This document shows positions 18,128 to 25,518 of a stretch of DNA of 60,861 nt, piece after piece. Within the stretch, counting starts at the first letter, position 1; each line of letters begins with the position of its first letter. The notes under the pieces are model-generated. The model made no database searches, had not been told where the DNA came from, and was given only the letters and a program-made list of their open reading frames with translations. Made by a program: the position numbers and the translations under genes. Origin of the DNA: Candidatus Cloacimonadota bacterium (lineage in GTDB: Bacteria > Cloacimonadota > Cloacimonadia > Cloacimonadales > Cloacimonadaceae); contig JAGOKK010000002.1 in NCBI GenBank assembly GCA_017994635.1, positions 1-60,861 on the forward strand, read 5' to 3'.

Positions 18128-19045
18128 ATGTTTGAGAGAATACTAAAGCAGCAGATGATGAATCGGGTTTTATACGCATTGGTTCCAGTGTTGCTTTTCT
18201 CCGTCTATCTCTTTGGACTGCGCATATTTGCCGTTGTTGCGACTGCGAACCTCGCCGCCTATCTTACCGAGTATTTATTCGTTTTTAGGAAGAATGGCGG
18301 GAAGGTTTCGATGGCTGCATTTGTGACGGCATCACTGGTAGCACTCAGTTTACCGCCTACCATTCCTCTGTGGATATCGGCGGTATCGGCGATAGTGTCC
18401 ATCGCCTTCGGCAAGATGGTCTTTGGCGGGTTCGGCACGAATATCTTCAATCCAGCAATTTTGGGCCGCACCTTTGTATATATCTCCTTCCCCAATCAGA
18501 TGACGATTTCCTGGCTCAGACCGTTCGTGGATTTCCCGGGTGGTTTCACCCACTGGACAGCTTCTGAGGGGATGCAAACTGGGGCAACCATTTTAAATAC
18601 TTACCGCGCGAGTGGAGAATTACTCTCCGGCTTTAGGGATGCCTTTCTAGGATTTGTGTCAGGCTCAGCAGGCGAAACTTCTGCCCTGATCATCCTGTTG
18701 GCAGGACTGTATCTGATCTTCACCAAGACCGCCAAATGGCAATCCATGCTTAGCACCGCACTTTCCCTATCGATCTTCAGCTTTGTCTTTTATCCAGCAG
18801 TAAATCCCTTTTTTTTCCTGGTAAGCGGAGGAGCCATGTTTGGCGTGGTCTTTATGGTCACCGATCCCATCAGTAGTCCCAAGGGAAAGTATGCCATCTG
18901 GATCTATGGGCTTCTAGTAGGCTTCCTCACTGTGTTCATCCGGCGCTATTCGCTTTTTGCCGAGGGCTTTATGTTTGCCCTGCTCCTGGTAAATGCTTTT
19001 ATGCCGCTGATTGAATACGGTTTGGAAAAGGCTGGTATCAAATGA
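18128..19045 (+). CDS. nqrB: Na+-NQR subunit B / RnfD-like membrane flavoprotein
   Basis: A 305-aa membrane protein with about 10 hydrophobic segments. The start at 18128 is chosen for AAGGA 7 nt upstream; ATG 18110 would add six residues. It has the NqrB/RnfD motif GGFGTNIFNPAILGR and a covalent FMN site MQTGATILN (Thr-154). Length is nearer RnfD than Vibrio NqrB (about 410 aa). In both families this is a core subunit of the ion-pumping path. It is the first gene of a tight run that ends in a NqrF-type subunit, so it is named nqrB here, but rnfD would be equally fair. No NqrA or RnfC gene lies upstream. Confidence 0.85.
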   Translation: MFERILKQQMMNRVLYALVPVLLFSVYLFGLRIFAVVATANLAAYLTEYLFVFRKNGGKVSMAAFVTASLVALSLPPTIPLWISAVSAIVSIAFGKMVFGGFGTNIFNPAILGRTFVYISFPNQMTISWLRPFVDFPGGFTHWTASEGMQTGATILNTYRASGELLSGFRDAFLGFVSGSAGETSALIILLAGLYLIFTKTAKWQSMLSTALSLSIFSFVFYPAVNPFFFLVSGGAMFGVVFMVTDPISSPKGKYAIWIYGLLVGFLTVFIRRYSLFAEGFMFALLLVNAFMPLIEYGLEKAGIK

Positions 19046-19701
19046 AAGATAGCTTTTGGTATCCCATCATCTTTATGCTAATCGTAGTGATCATCTTTGT
19101 GGGTGTACTGGCCTTGATGTTTCGCATGAGCGAGGCCAAGATCGCCGCCTATGAACAGGATAGCTATCAGAAGCAGGTGCTAAAGGTTTTATCCGCCAGG
19201 ATCGCTGCGGTAGGCGATGATGACGTATCGACCCTGCTGGCAAGTTATCCTGAAAGCTACGAGCGTTTTGTGAAACCTTTCCAGATCACAGGATCGGATC
19301 GCCCAGCCTTTGCAGCAGTAGTGAATGACAGCACCGTGGCATACTGTTTTGAGATCCAGGGTAAAGGATTGTGGGGCAGCATGAGAGCCTTGGTTTCCAC
19401 TAGCCCGGATTTGACAACGATATCGGATTTTAGCATCGTGAATCAGATCGAAACCCCAGGCCTGGGCGCGCGCATTGAGGAAGACTGGTTTCTTGCCCAA
19501 TTTCGCGACCGCATCTTTGTACAAAACCCTGATGCGGATGATGTAACCCCCACTTATGAATTCATCGCTGAAACTCAGGAACCGGAGAATGAAGGACAAC
19601 TGAAACGGGTAACAGGTGCCACCATCACATCAGCCGCAGTGGTGAGAATGCTAAAAGATGAATTCAACATTATCTATGACCAGTTGCGGGAGCCTAAGTA
19701 A
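19042..19701 (+). CDS. nqrC: Na+-NQR subunit C / RnfG-like FMN-binding protein
   Basis: A 219-aa protein with one N-terminal TM (about 6-28) and a periplasmic FMN-binding domain. ETPGLGARI near residue 138 and the flavinylation motif VTGATITSAA (Thr-194) are diagnostic of NqrC/RnfG. FMN is normally attached by ApbE, which is not in the window. It overlaps the preceding stop by ATGA and ends one base into the next gene's ATG. Length is close to RnfG (about 206 aa) and shorter than Vibrio NqrC (about 257 aa). Confidence 0.88.
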   Translation: MKDSFWYPIIFMLIVVIIFVGVLALMFRMSEAKIAAYEQDSYQKQVLKVLSARIAAVGDDDVSTLLASYPESYERFVKPFQITGSDRPAFAAVVNDSTVAYCFEIQGKGLWGSMRALVSTSPDLTTISDFSIVNQIETPGLGARIEEDWFLAQFRDRIFVQNPDADDVTPTYEFIAETQEPENEGQLKRVTGATITSAAVVRMLKDEFNIIYDQLREPK

Positions 19702-20297
19702 TGAAAGCAAAAGCAATATTTATCACCAGTGCCTTCACGGAGAACTCAGTGTGGCGACAAATCCTGGGTATCTGCTCCGCCCTAGCGGTGACCAATCTGA
19801 TGAAAAACAGCTTGATCATGGGCTTGGGGGTAACCTTCTCCCTCGCCTTTGCCAATCTTACCATATCATTCATCCGCAATTGGACGCCCCGTAGCGTTCG
19901 CATGATGGTGCAGACCCTGATCATTGCCGCGTATGTGATCATTGTGGATATCTTTTTGAAAGCGAATATGCCCGAAATCAGCAAGCAACTGGGGCCTTAT
20001 GTAGGCCTGATCATCACAAACTGTATATTGATGGGCAGGGCTGAGGCTTTTGCCTCGCAAAACAACCCAATTGATTCACTAATCGACGGCATAGGTGCTG
20101 GTACAGGTTACACCCTTGTACTGCTCGCGATCTCCTTGGTGCGGGAGCTCTTTGGTTTCGGCACCATATTCGGGTACCGCGTGATGGGTTCGTGGTGGAC
20201 ACCCTGGAGCATCATGGTGATGGCGCCCAGTGCGTTCTTCATCCTGGCTATGCTGATCTGGTACATCAACACACGTTTTTATAAGGCGAAAGTATAA
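19701..20297 (+). CDS. nqrD: Na+-NQR subunit D / RnfE-like membrane protein
   Basis: A 198-aa membrane protein with six predicted TM helices. LGICSALAVTNLMKNSLIMG and GLIITNCILMGRAEAFAS are the conserved half-helix motifs of NqrD/RnfE, carrying the cysteines (ICSAL and ITNCI) that hold the intramembrane iron centre together with NqrE. Start and stop codons touch those of its neighbours, which implies translational coupling and equal stoichiometry. Confidence 0.92.
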   Translation: MKAKAIFITSAFTENSVWRQILGICSALAVTNLMKNSLIMGLGVTFSLAFANLTISFIRNWTPRSVRMMVQTLIIAAYVIIVDIFLKANMPEISKQLGPYVGLIITNCILMGRAEAFASQNNPIDSLIDGIGAGTGYTLVLLAISLVRELFGFGTIFGYRVMGSWWTPWSIMVMAPSAFFILAMLIWYINTRFYKAKV

Positions 20298-20884
20298 TGG
20301 ATATAAGCGCTTTTGTACTGTTTTGGGCCGCGATTTTCACCAGTAATATCCTGCTGACGAACTTCCTCGGCATGTGTTCTTATCTCTCGGTTTCCAAAGA
20401 AATCGAATCTTCGATCGGGTTGGGGATTTCAGTGGTTTTTGTACTCACCGTCACTGCCGGATTGAACTGGCTGGTATATAACTACATCCTCATTCCTTTC
20501 AATATAGTATACCTGCAATACATAGTGTTTATCATCGTGATCGCTGCTTTCGTGCAGTTCCTGGAGCTTCTGATCGAACGTTATGCTCCCGCCCTGTACT
20601 ATTCTCTGGGCATATTCCTGCCGCTGATCACGGTAAACTGCGCCATCTTTGGAGTAAGCCTTTTCATGGTAATTCGAAACTACAATTTCCTCCAATCCAT
20701 AGCCTTTGGCGCTGGAAGCGGGATCGGTTGGTTGCTGGCGATCATGATGCTGGCTGGTATACGCCGTAAACTTAAAGACAAGATGGTACCCCAAGGCTTG
20801 CAGGGTGCTGGAATATCGCTGATTATCACCGGGATCATGGCGATGGGCTTTGTGGGATTTTCCGGGATCGTGCAAATTCAATGA
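20297..20884 (+). CDS. nqrE: Na+-NQR subunit E / RnfA-like membrane protein
   Basis: A 195-aa membrane protein with six predicted TM helices, homologous to NqrD in inverted topology. Signatures are NILLTNFLGMCSYLSVSKEIESSIGLG and ITVNCAIFGVSLF, each with the cysteine of the shared iron site. It starts at the last base of nqrD and is followed after 12 nt by nqrF, whose ribosome site AGGGGCAAAGGG lies in that gap. Confidence 0.92.
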   Translation: MDISAFVLFWAAIFTSNILLTNFLGMCSYLSVSKEIESSIGLGISVVFVLTVTAGLNWLVYNYILIPFNIVYLQYIVFIIVIAAFVQFLELLIERYAPALYYSLGIFLPLITVNCAIFGVSLFMVIRNYNFLQSIAFGAGSGIGWLLAIMMLAGIRRKLKDKMVPQGLQGAGISLIITGIMAMGFVGFSGIVQIQ

Positions 20885-20896
20885 GGGGCAAAGGGA

Positions 20897-22000
20897 ATGT
20901 TTGAAAGAATAGTTACCGACATCACAGTGATGAGTACCATCGGGGTGATCCTCGCCCTGATCATGGTAATTGCTCAGCGCTGGCTGAGCAATTACGGCGA
21001 AGTGACAGTGAATATCAATGGGAAAAGGGACCTCACGGTCACAGGGGGTAATACTCTACTAAACACATTGTCCGACAAACAGATATATATCCCCTCAGCT
21101 TGCGGAGGCAGAGGATCCTGCGGTGCATGTAAATGTAAAGTGGAAAGTGGCGGTGGACCCCTCTTGCCCACAGAGAGGCCTTTACTCTCGAAAGCAGAGA
21201 TCGAGGGCAATGTCCGCCTGGCATGCCAGGTGAAGGTGAAAACCGACATCAACATCGAGATCCCGGAAAGTATTTTTAACATCAGGCGCTTTGACAGCGT
21301 GGTGGAGGAGATCATAGACTATACCTATGATATCAAGGGGATTACCTTTAAGCTGACTGATGGCCAGACGATTGATTTCAAGGCCGGTCAATATGTGCAG
21401 TTGGAAAGCAAACCTTATGATAAGATCAAGCAAAAGGTCATTCGCGCTTATTCGATATCTTCCAAACCCGAGCTGAAAGATAGGATCCAGCTCATCATCC
21501 GTCAGGTTCCCGAAGGTATGTGCACGACTTGGGTTCACAAGCATCTCAAGGTTGGCGACAAAGTCAATTTCACCGGTCCCTACGGGGATTTTTACCTCAG
21601 AGACACCTCTGCGGACATCTTGTTTGTAGCCGGAGGATCAGGTAAGGCACCCATCAAATCTATCTTGGAACACCTTCAGGAGGTTGGCACAGAGAGAAAA
21701 ATGACGTATTTCTTCGGAGCTCGTACAGCTAAGGACTTGTACCTTACTGAGGAGATGAAGGCTTTTGAGGAAGTATTTACTGAGTTTGAGTATGTACCGG
21801 TGCTCTCTCATCCAAACACTGAGGACAATTGGACGGGGAAAACCGGTTTCGTGATGCCATATTTTAAAGATGCCATTCGGGACCCCCAGAACACTGAAGC
21901 TTATCTTTGCGGAAGCCCAGGTATGATCTCTGCGGTTACTAAAGCGCTAAAGGAATATGGCGTGGCAGAAGGACAAATATATTACGACAGTTTTGGGTGA
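20897..22000 (+). CDS. nqrF: Na+-NQR subunit F, NADH:quinone oxidoreductase (ferredoxin-FAD-NADH domains)
   Basis: A 367-aa NADH-oxidising subunit. It has an N-terminal TM anchor (about 10-28) and a 2Fe-2S ferredoxin domain with Cys69, Cys75, Cys78 and Cys110. A ferredoxin-reductase-like module follows, with the FAD motif RAYSIS (about 195) and the NADH-side motifs VAGGSGKAPIKS and YLCGSPGM. This is diagnostic of NqrF, whereas Rnf complexes use RnfB/RnfC instead. Electrons from NADH therefore enter through FAD and 2Fe-2S as in Na+-NQR. The protein is about 40 aa shorter than Vibrio NqrF, mainly in the flavin region. Confidence 0.93.
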   Translation: MFERIVTDITVMSTIGVILALIMVIAQRWLSNYGEVTVNINGKRDLTVTGGNTLLNTLSDKQIYIPSACGGRGSCGACKCKVESGGGPLLPTERPLLSKAEIEGNVRLACQVKVKTDINIEIPESIFNIRRFDSVVEEIIDYTYDIKGITFKLTDGQTIDFKAGQYVQLESKPYDKIKQKVIRAYSISSKPELKDRIQLIIRQVPEGMCTTWVHKHLKVGDKVNFTGPYGDFYLRDTSADILFVAGGSGKAPIKSILEHLQEVGTERKMTYFFGARTAKDLYLTEEMKAFEEVFTEFEYVPVLSHPNTEDNWTGKTGFVMPYFKDAIRDPQNTEAYLCGSPGMISAVTKALKEYGVAEGQIYYDSFG

Positions 22001-22001
22001 T

Positions 22002-22457
22002 ATGATGAAAAAGACTCCAAAGGAACAAAAAATTGCCGCCAAAATGCAACCTGGTGTGATCACCTACGGGGGCTTTTTGGGTACTGACGATCGCAGTTAT
22101 ATGCAGATCATTACAGATGATGATAAGACTCTGGCAGCCCTGGGTAAAAGTGCCGAAGAAGTGGCCGATCGCCTGGAGTATTTCCAGCAGGTAAGCTTTG
22201 ATTCCTTTGAATCCAGCGCTACCATCGAAAACACTTGGGATGTAACCACCGAAGTGGTACGCGGTTATCTGCCCTGCCCCTTTATGCACCAAGGGATGTA
22301 TCGAAAGAGCTATACCACGGTGACAAACCTGAAGAGTAAAAAGAGTTTCACCTATTCTTCCTTGAATATACACCTGATCAGGGTTCATCACTTCTTTGAA
22401 GGCAGAAACTCGCACTTTCGTCTGGATCCCGCGGAAGTGGTCAAAGAACTCTTTTAG
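22002..22457 (+). CDS. unknown protein at end of nqr operon
   Basis: 151 aa from ATG 22002, one base after the nqrF stop; the in-frame ATG at 21957 would overlap nqrF by 44 nt. No signal peptide or TM segment is seen. It is charged and mixed alpha/beta, with a central DVTTEVVRGYLPCPFMHQGMY and a C-terminal SLNIHLIRVHHFFEGRNSHF that is rich in histidine and aromatic residues. I do not recognise the family. Tight spacing suggests cotranscription with the redox pump. Confidence 0.7.
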   Translation: MMKKTPKEQKIAAKMQPGVITYGGFLGTDDRSYMQIITDDDKTLAALGKSAEEVADRLEYFQQVSFDSFESSATIENTWDVTTEVVRGYLPCPFMHQGMYRKSYTTVTNLKSKKSFTYSSLNIHLIRVHHFFEGRNSHFRLDPAEVVKELF

Positions 22458-22467
22458 AAAATAATCA

Positions 22468-22494
22468 TTGACTTTGGATGCCCCTCAGTATTCT
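22468..22494 (+). promoter_or_regulatory. weak promoter candidate before zinc-ribbon gene
   Basis: TTGACT (22468-22473), a 15-nt spacer and TATTCT (22489-22494) lie upstream of the AGGAG site of the 58-aa gene. The spacer is short, so the call is tentative. Confidence 0.3.
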
Positions 22495-22546
22495 TGGTTC
22501 TCTTGAGTGAATAGCTAAAGATATTAGGAAATACAAGGAGTTCCAA

Positions 22547-22723
22547 ATGCCGAAGACCAATCGTGGAAAAGAAGTCAAGAAGATGCCGAACGCTGGACGC
22601 GGGGAATGCCCGGTCTGCCATCGTACCGGCGTGAAAGTAATCTATGAAGTGAAAGCCGGCGACAAGAGCATCAAGGTCTGCAAGACCTGCAAAGCTCTAC
22701 CCGCGGAAAAGCTCACAGCATAA
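22547..22723 (+). CDS. 58-aa basic zinc-ribbon protein
   Basis: A short gene with AGGAG 7 nt upstream of ATG 22547. The protein opens with the lysine-rich MPKTNRGKEVKKMPNAG and has two CxxC pairs, CPVC (21-24) and CKTC (45-48), spaced like a zinc ribbon, joined by a beta hairpin VKVIYEVKAGDKSIKV. The size, basic tail and ribbon resemble small ribosome- or RNA-associated proteins, but I cannot assign a family. A terminator follows 20 nt after the stop, so it is probably a single-gene transcript. Confidence 0.8.
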   Translation: MPKTNRGKEVKKMPNAGRGECPVCHRTGVKVIYEVKAGDKSIKVCKTCKALPAEKLTA

Positions 22724-22741
22724 GATCCCTACCCGGATTTA

Positions 22742-22769
22742 GGGGAGAGCCTGGCTCTCCCTTTCTTTT
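22742..22769 (+). terminator. rho-independent terminator after zinc-ribbon gene
   Basis: GGGAGAG (22743-22749), loop CCTGG and CTCTCCC (22755-22761) are followed by TTTCTTTT. It ends 7 nt before the rsmA start codon. Confidence 0.8.
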
Positions 22770-22775
22770 ACCCTC

Positions 22776-23555
22776 ATGAAAGCGATCAAAGAACTGGGAC
22801 AGCATTTCCTGACCGATGGCTCCATCGCCGATGCCATAGTGGATTTGGCAGATATCCAGAAAGGTGAGGATGTTTGGGAGATCGGCCCCGGACCGGGAAT
22901 CCTCAGCGCTGCCCTCCTGGCCAGTGGAGCCACAGTGCGTGCTTTTGAACTGGACAAGCGCATGGCTGAACTACTTGGTTCCCGCTTTCAAGCCAATTTC
23001 GCCCTTGTGCTAAAGGATATCCTCAAGGTAGACTGGACAGCAGAGCTTGCCGCATATCCAGTGCCGATCAAGCTCGTGGCCAACATCCCCTATCAGATCA
23101 CCTCTCCCCTGCTCTACATGCTGGAAGAGCACAGCGCAAGCTTTCAGTGCATAGTCTTGATGCTGCAAAAGGAAGTAGCCGAACGTCTGGCCGCCAATCC
23201 TGGCAATAAGAGCTATGGGCCGTTGACCCTTAGACTGGGGCTAAAGTATGATACACAGATCAAGATCATGGTAAGCAAAGAGAACTTCGATCCTGTGCCA
23301 AAAGTGGATTCGGCGGTGGTGCTGATGCGTCCCCGTGCCATTCCAGCCCTCATCGAACATCCCGATGTATATCGTAGAGTCATCACGGCTGCTTTCGCGC
23401 ATCGCCGTAAAACACTCAGAAACAATCTGATCCCTCTGGTTGGACGCCCTCATTTGACTGCCTTGGAAACCTGCGGCATCGATCTGGGCAGACGTGCGGA
23501 AACCCTCAGTGAAGCGGATTTTATACGTCTTAGCGATCTCGTGGCTGCTCTCTAG
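22776..23555 (+). CDS. rsmA: 16S rRNA dimethyladenosine transferase (KsgA)
   Basis: A 259-aa SAM-dependent methyltransferase that dimethylates the two adjacent adenines near the 3' end of 16S rRNA during 30S maturation. It opens with KELGQHFLTDGSIADAIVD, the family hallmark (usually LGQNFL). The SAM site VWEIGPGPGILSAAL lies at 32-46 and the catalytic motif ANIPYQITSPLLY at about 103-115. The C-terminal helical domain includes AAFAHRRKTLRNNL. It starts right after the upstream terminator, without an obvious ribosome site, and overlaps the next gene's start. Confidence 0.95.
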   Translation: MKAIKELGQHFLTDGSIADAIVDLADIQKGEDVWEIGPGPGILSAALLASGATVRAFELDKRMAELLGSRFQANFALVLKDILKVDWTAELAAYPVPIKLVANIPYQITSPLLYMLEEHSASFQCIVLMLQKEVAERLAANPGNKSYGPLTLRLGLKYDTQIKIMVSKENFDPVPKVDSAVVLMRPRAIPALIEHPDVYRRVITAAFAHRRKTLRNNLIPLVGRPHLTALETCGIDLGRRAETLSEADFIRLSDLVAAL

Positions 23556-25299
23556 CCCCTGCCTCTTTGCCCAAAGCAGAGGAGTGGAGTTTTACCTATA
23601 TAACAGTGATAATACCCGCGTCTTGGAATCGCTGATGCAGTATCAGATGTTCCCAATGCAACATGGGGTACTGGATATCCACGGCCAAAGCTCCTGGGAA
23701 GAGCGCCTGAACTTCAATCAAGAGATCCGCAGATCATTGCTTGGCAGTAGCTTTGGTTACCAAATTGGCAATGCTTTGCATAGCCTATTCATGGACTACA
23801 GCTCACATTACGATGCCAGTGACCTGGATCCCACCGCCTATGTAAACAAAAACGGCAATTTGGGCTATCGGCTCTATTACAATCCAATCGACAGCCTGTA
23901 TGTGAATGCTGAAGCACGGGCTCTAATCCGCAAGGAACAAGATCGCTATCTGTTGGGCAACCATATCATGAGCGAAGGGATGCAGTTCTCTTCAGGATTT
24001 ACCTATCATCCTTTTCGAGATAAAATTGACGCACGCCTTTCGGCAAATATGGAAGATCGCTCTCTGGATTGGGAAGCCTACCGCCTGGCCAATGCCAATC
24101 TGAGCTTTATATGGTCTGGCGATTATCTGGATTGGGATAATAGCTTCGCCATTTCTGGTCGCCGGGATAAGATCTACAATCTGCTCTCCAATGACGGAGC
24201 CAAAAGCAGCTTCTATCAGCAACTCGATACCCAGAAGCGCAGCACTCTGGATATAAACAGTGAACTCAGCTATTACCCCGGGGAAAGCATCGAACTGCGT
24301 TTGAACGAAAGCTACTCAGAACGCAGAACCAGAATGAGCGAAAACATCATCCGAAATAATGGAGAGTTTTACAATCAACTGAGCCTCCAGATGGATTATT
24401 ATCCCACTACGCGCTTATTCATAAATGCCAGGGCCGCCCACAACATGAATATCAAGGATTTTAATTACGCAGAAAACACCCGACATCTGGAAAATCGTTC
24501 CATGAGTAGCATGGTAGCATGGGAATACGCGGACTTCGATTCCTTGATAGTGACTCTAAGCATCGACCTGCAAAAAACCGAATTCCCCAAGAACGATCAT
24601 AAGTGGGACAACGACCTTCGCACTCGTAGCGTGCGAAGTTCCTGGAAGCATTACTACCGGGACCATATCCGCTTTACTAACAACCTGGCTTATGAGATCA
24701 GGGAGGATGTGTATATCGATTCATTACTCTCTGCAGGTAACTATGTGCTGAGAAGCCTCAGTTATATGCCCCAGGCAGACTTACTGCTCGGTGACCGGCT
24801 CTGCTTCAGTCAGTCCTATCAAATCCGAGCGGACTACACAGACTTCGGATATCCCTCTGAGAATACCGATAGATTATACCGCCAGCTGGCATTCCGTTAT
24901 AGCCTGATCTTCGACTCATTCCCCTTCGTGGCACGGGCCGGGGATGACAAATGGTTCCTGATGCCCTATCGAACCAACCGCGGTTCTGCATTTCTAGCCG
25001 ACCTCAGCTTCAGCTACGAAGAGAATCAATACGCCATGGAGCAGGAGCGCTACTATCTGATTAACACAAAGAACCGTCGCTATACATCATCGCTCACCAT
25101 CCGTCACGACATCGGCGAGTTCTACTATAGCATCAAACCTCAATATATGTGGGGAACCTGGGAAGAATATAGCGTAGTAGCCGGGATTAGTTGGCAATTT
25201 GACAATCAGTCGTTCCTCGAGCTTACCCTCACACCTATCTCCGAAGAACGAGATGACATCGACTGGCGAAGCTCCGTAAACCTATCTCTGAGGTTTTAG
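23509..25299 (+). CDS. probable outer-membrane beta-barrel protein
   Basis: From GTG 23509 the protein is about 596 aa and opens with a clean signal peptide (MKRILYVLAISWLLSSPCLFAQ); a GTG at 23494 would add five residues. Either start lies inside rsmA (47-62 nt overlap). The mature part is rich in alternating aromatic and polar strands ending in short turns, with many tyrosines and tryptophans. The last strand ends in F (SVNLSLRF), a usual signal for outer-membrane insertion. No family is recognised. Inference: a surface barrel expressed behind rsmA, function unknown. Confidence 0.75.
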   Translation: MKRILYVLAISWLLSSPCLFAQSRGVEFYLYNSDNTRVLESLMQYQMFPMQHGVLDIHGQSSWEERLNFNQEIRRSLLGSSFGYQIGNALHSLFMDYSSHYDASDLDPTAYVNKNGNLGYRLYYNPIDSLYVNAEARALIRKEQDRYLLGNHIMSEGMQFSSGFTYHPFRDKIDARLSANMEDRSLDWEAYRLANANLSFIWSGDYLDWDNSFAISGRRDKIYNLLSNDGAKSSFYQQLDTQKRSTLDINSELSYYPGESIELRLNESYSERRTRMSENIIRNNGEFYNQLSLQMDYYPTTRLFINARAAHNMNIKDFNYAENTRHLENRSMSSMVAWEYADFDSLIVTLSIDLQKTEFPKNDHKWDNDLRTRSVRSSWKHYYRDHIRFTNNLAYEIREDVYIDSLLSAGNYVLRSLSYMPQADLLLGDRLCFSQSYQIRADYTDFGYPSENTDRLYRQLAFRYSLIFDSFPFVARAGDDKWFLMPYRTNRGSAFLADLSFSYEENQYAMEQERYYLINTKNRRYTSSLTIRHDIGEFYYSIKPQYMWGTWEEYSVVAGISWQFDNQSFLELTLTPISEERDDIDWRSSVNLSLRF

Positions 25300-25303
25300 T
25301 TGA

Positions 25304-25434
25304 CAGGAATGCCCATGGCAAAAGCATTGTTCCTGCCAGGTACGGTCAATGTCCGAGTGTGAATCATGTCAGATCGGGAACGAAGCAGCATTAAGCAAAT
25401 CCGGATATGTGTGCTGCTACCTGGCATTTTCTTT
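25304..25434 (+). ncRNA. structured leader or terminator with competing hairpins
   Basis: Hairpin A: CAGGAA (25304-25309) pairs with TTCCTG (25330-25335). Hairpin B: TGCCAGGTA (25334-25342) pairs with TACCTGGCA (25418-25426), enclosing AGCAGCA (25384-25390) with TGCTGCT (25412-25418); it is followed by TTTTCTTT (25427-25434). A and B share bases 25334-25335. It lies between the barrel gene and the carboxypeptidase, so it may be a complex terminator or an attenuator-like leader. It matches no known RNA family that I recognise. Confidence 0.4.
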
Positions 25435-25518
25435 ATGCTTCGGCTGCAAAATTGCACTATCTCAACTCAGAGATTTATCAGGGCCGGCAATCACGATGAT
25501 CCGGCGAAGGATTTATAG

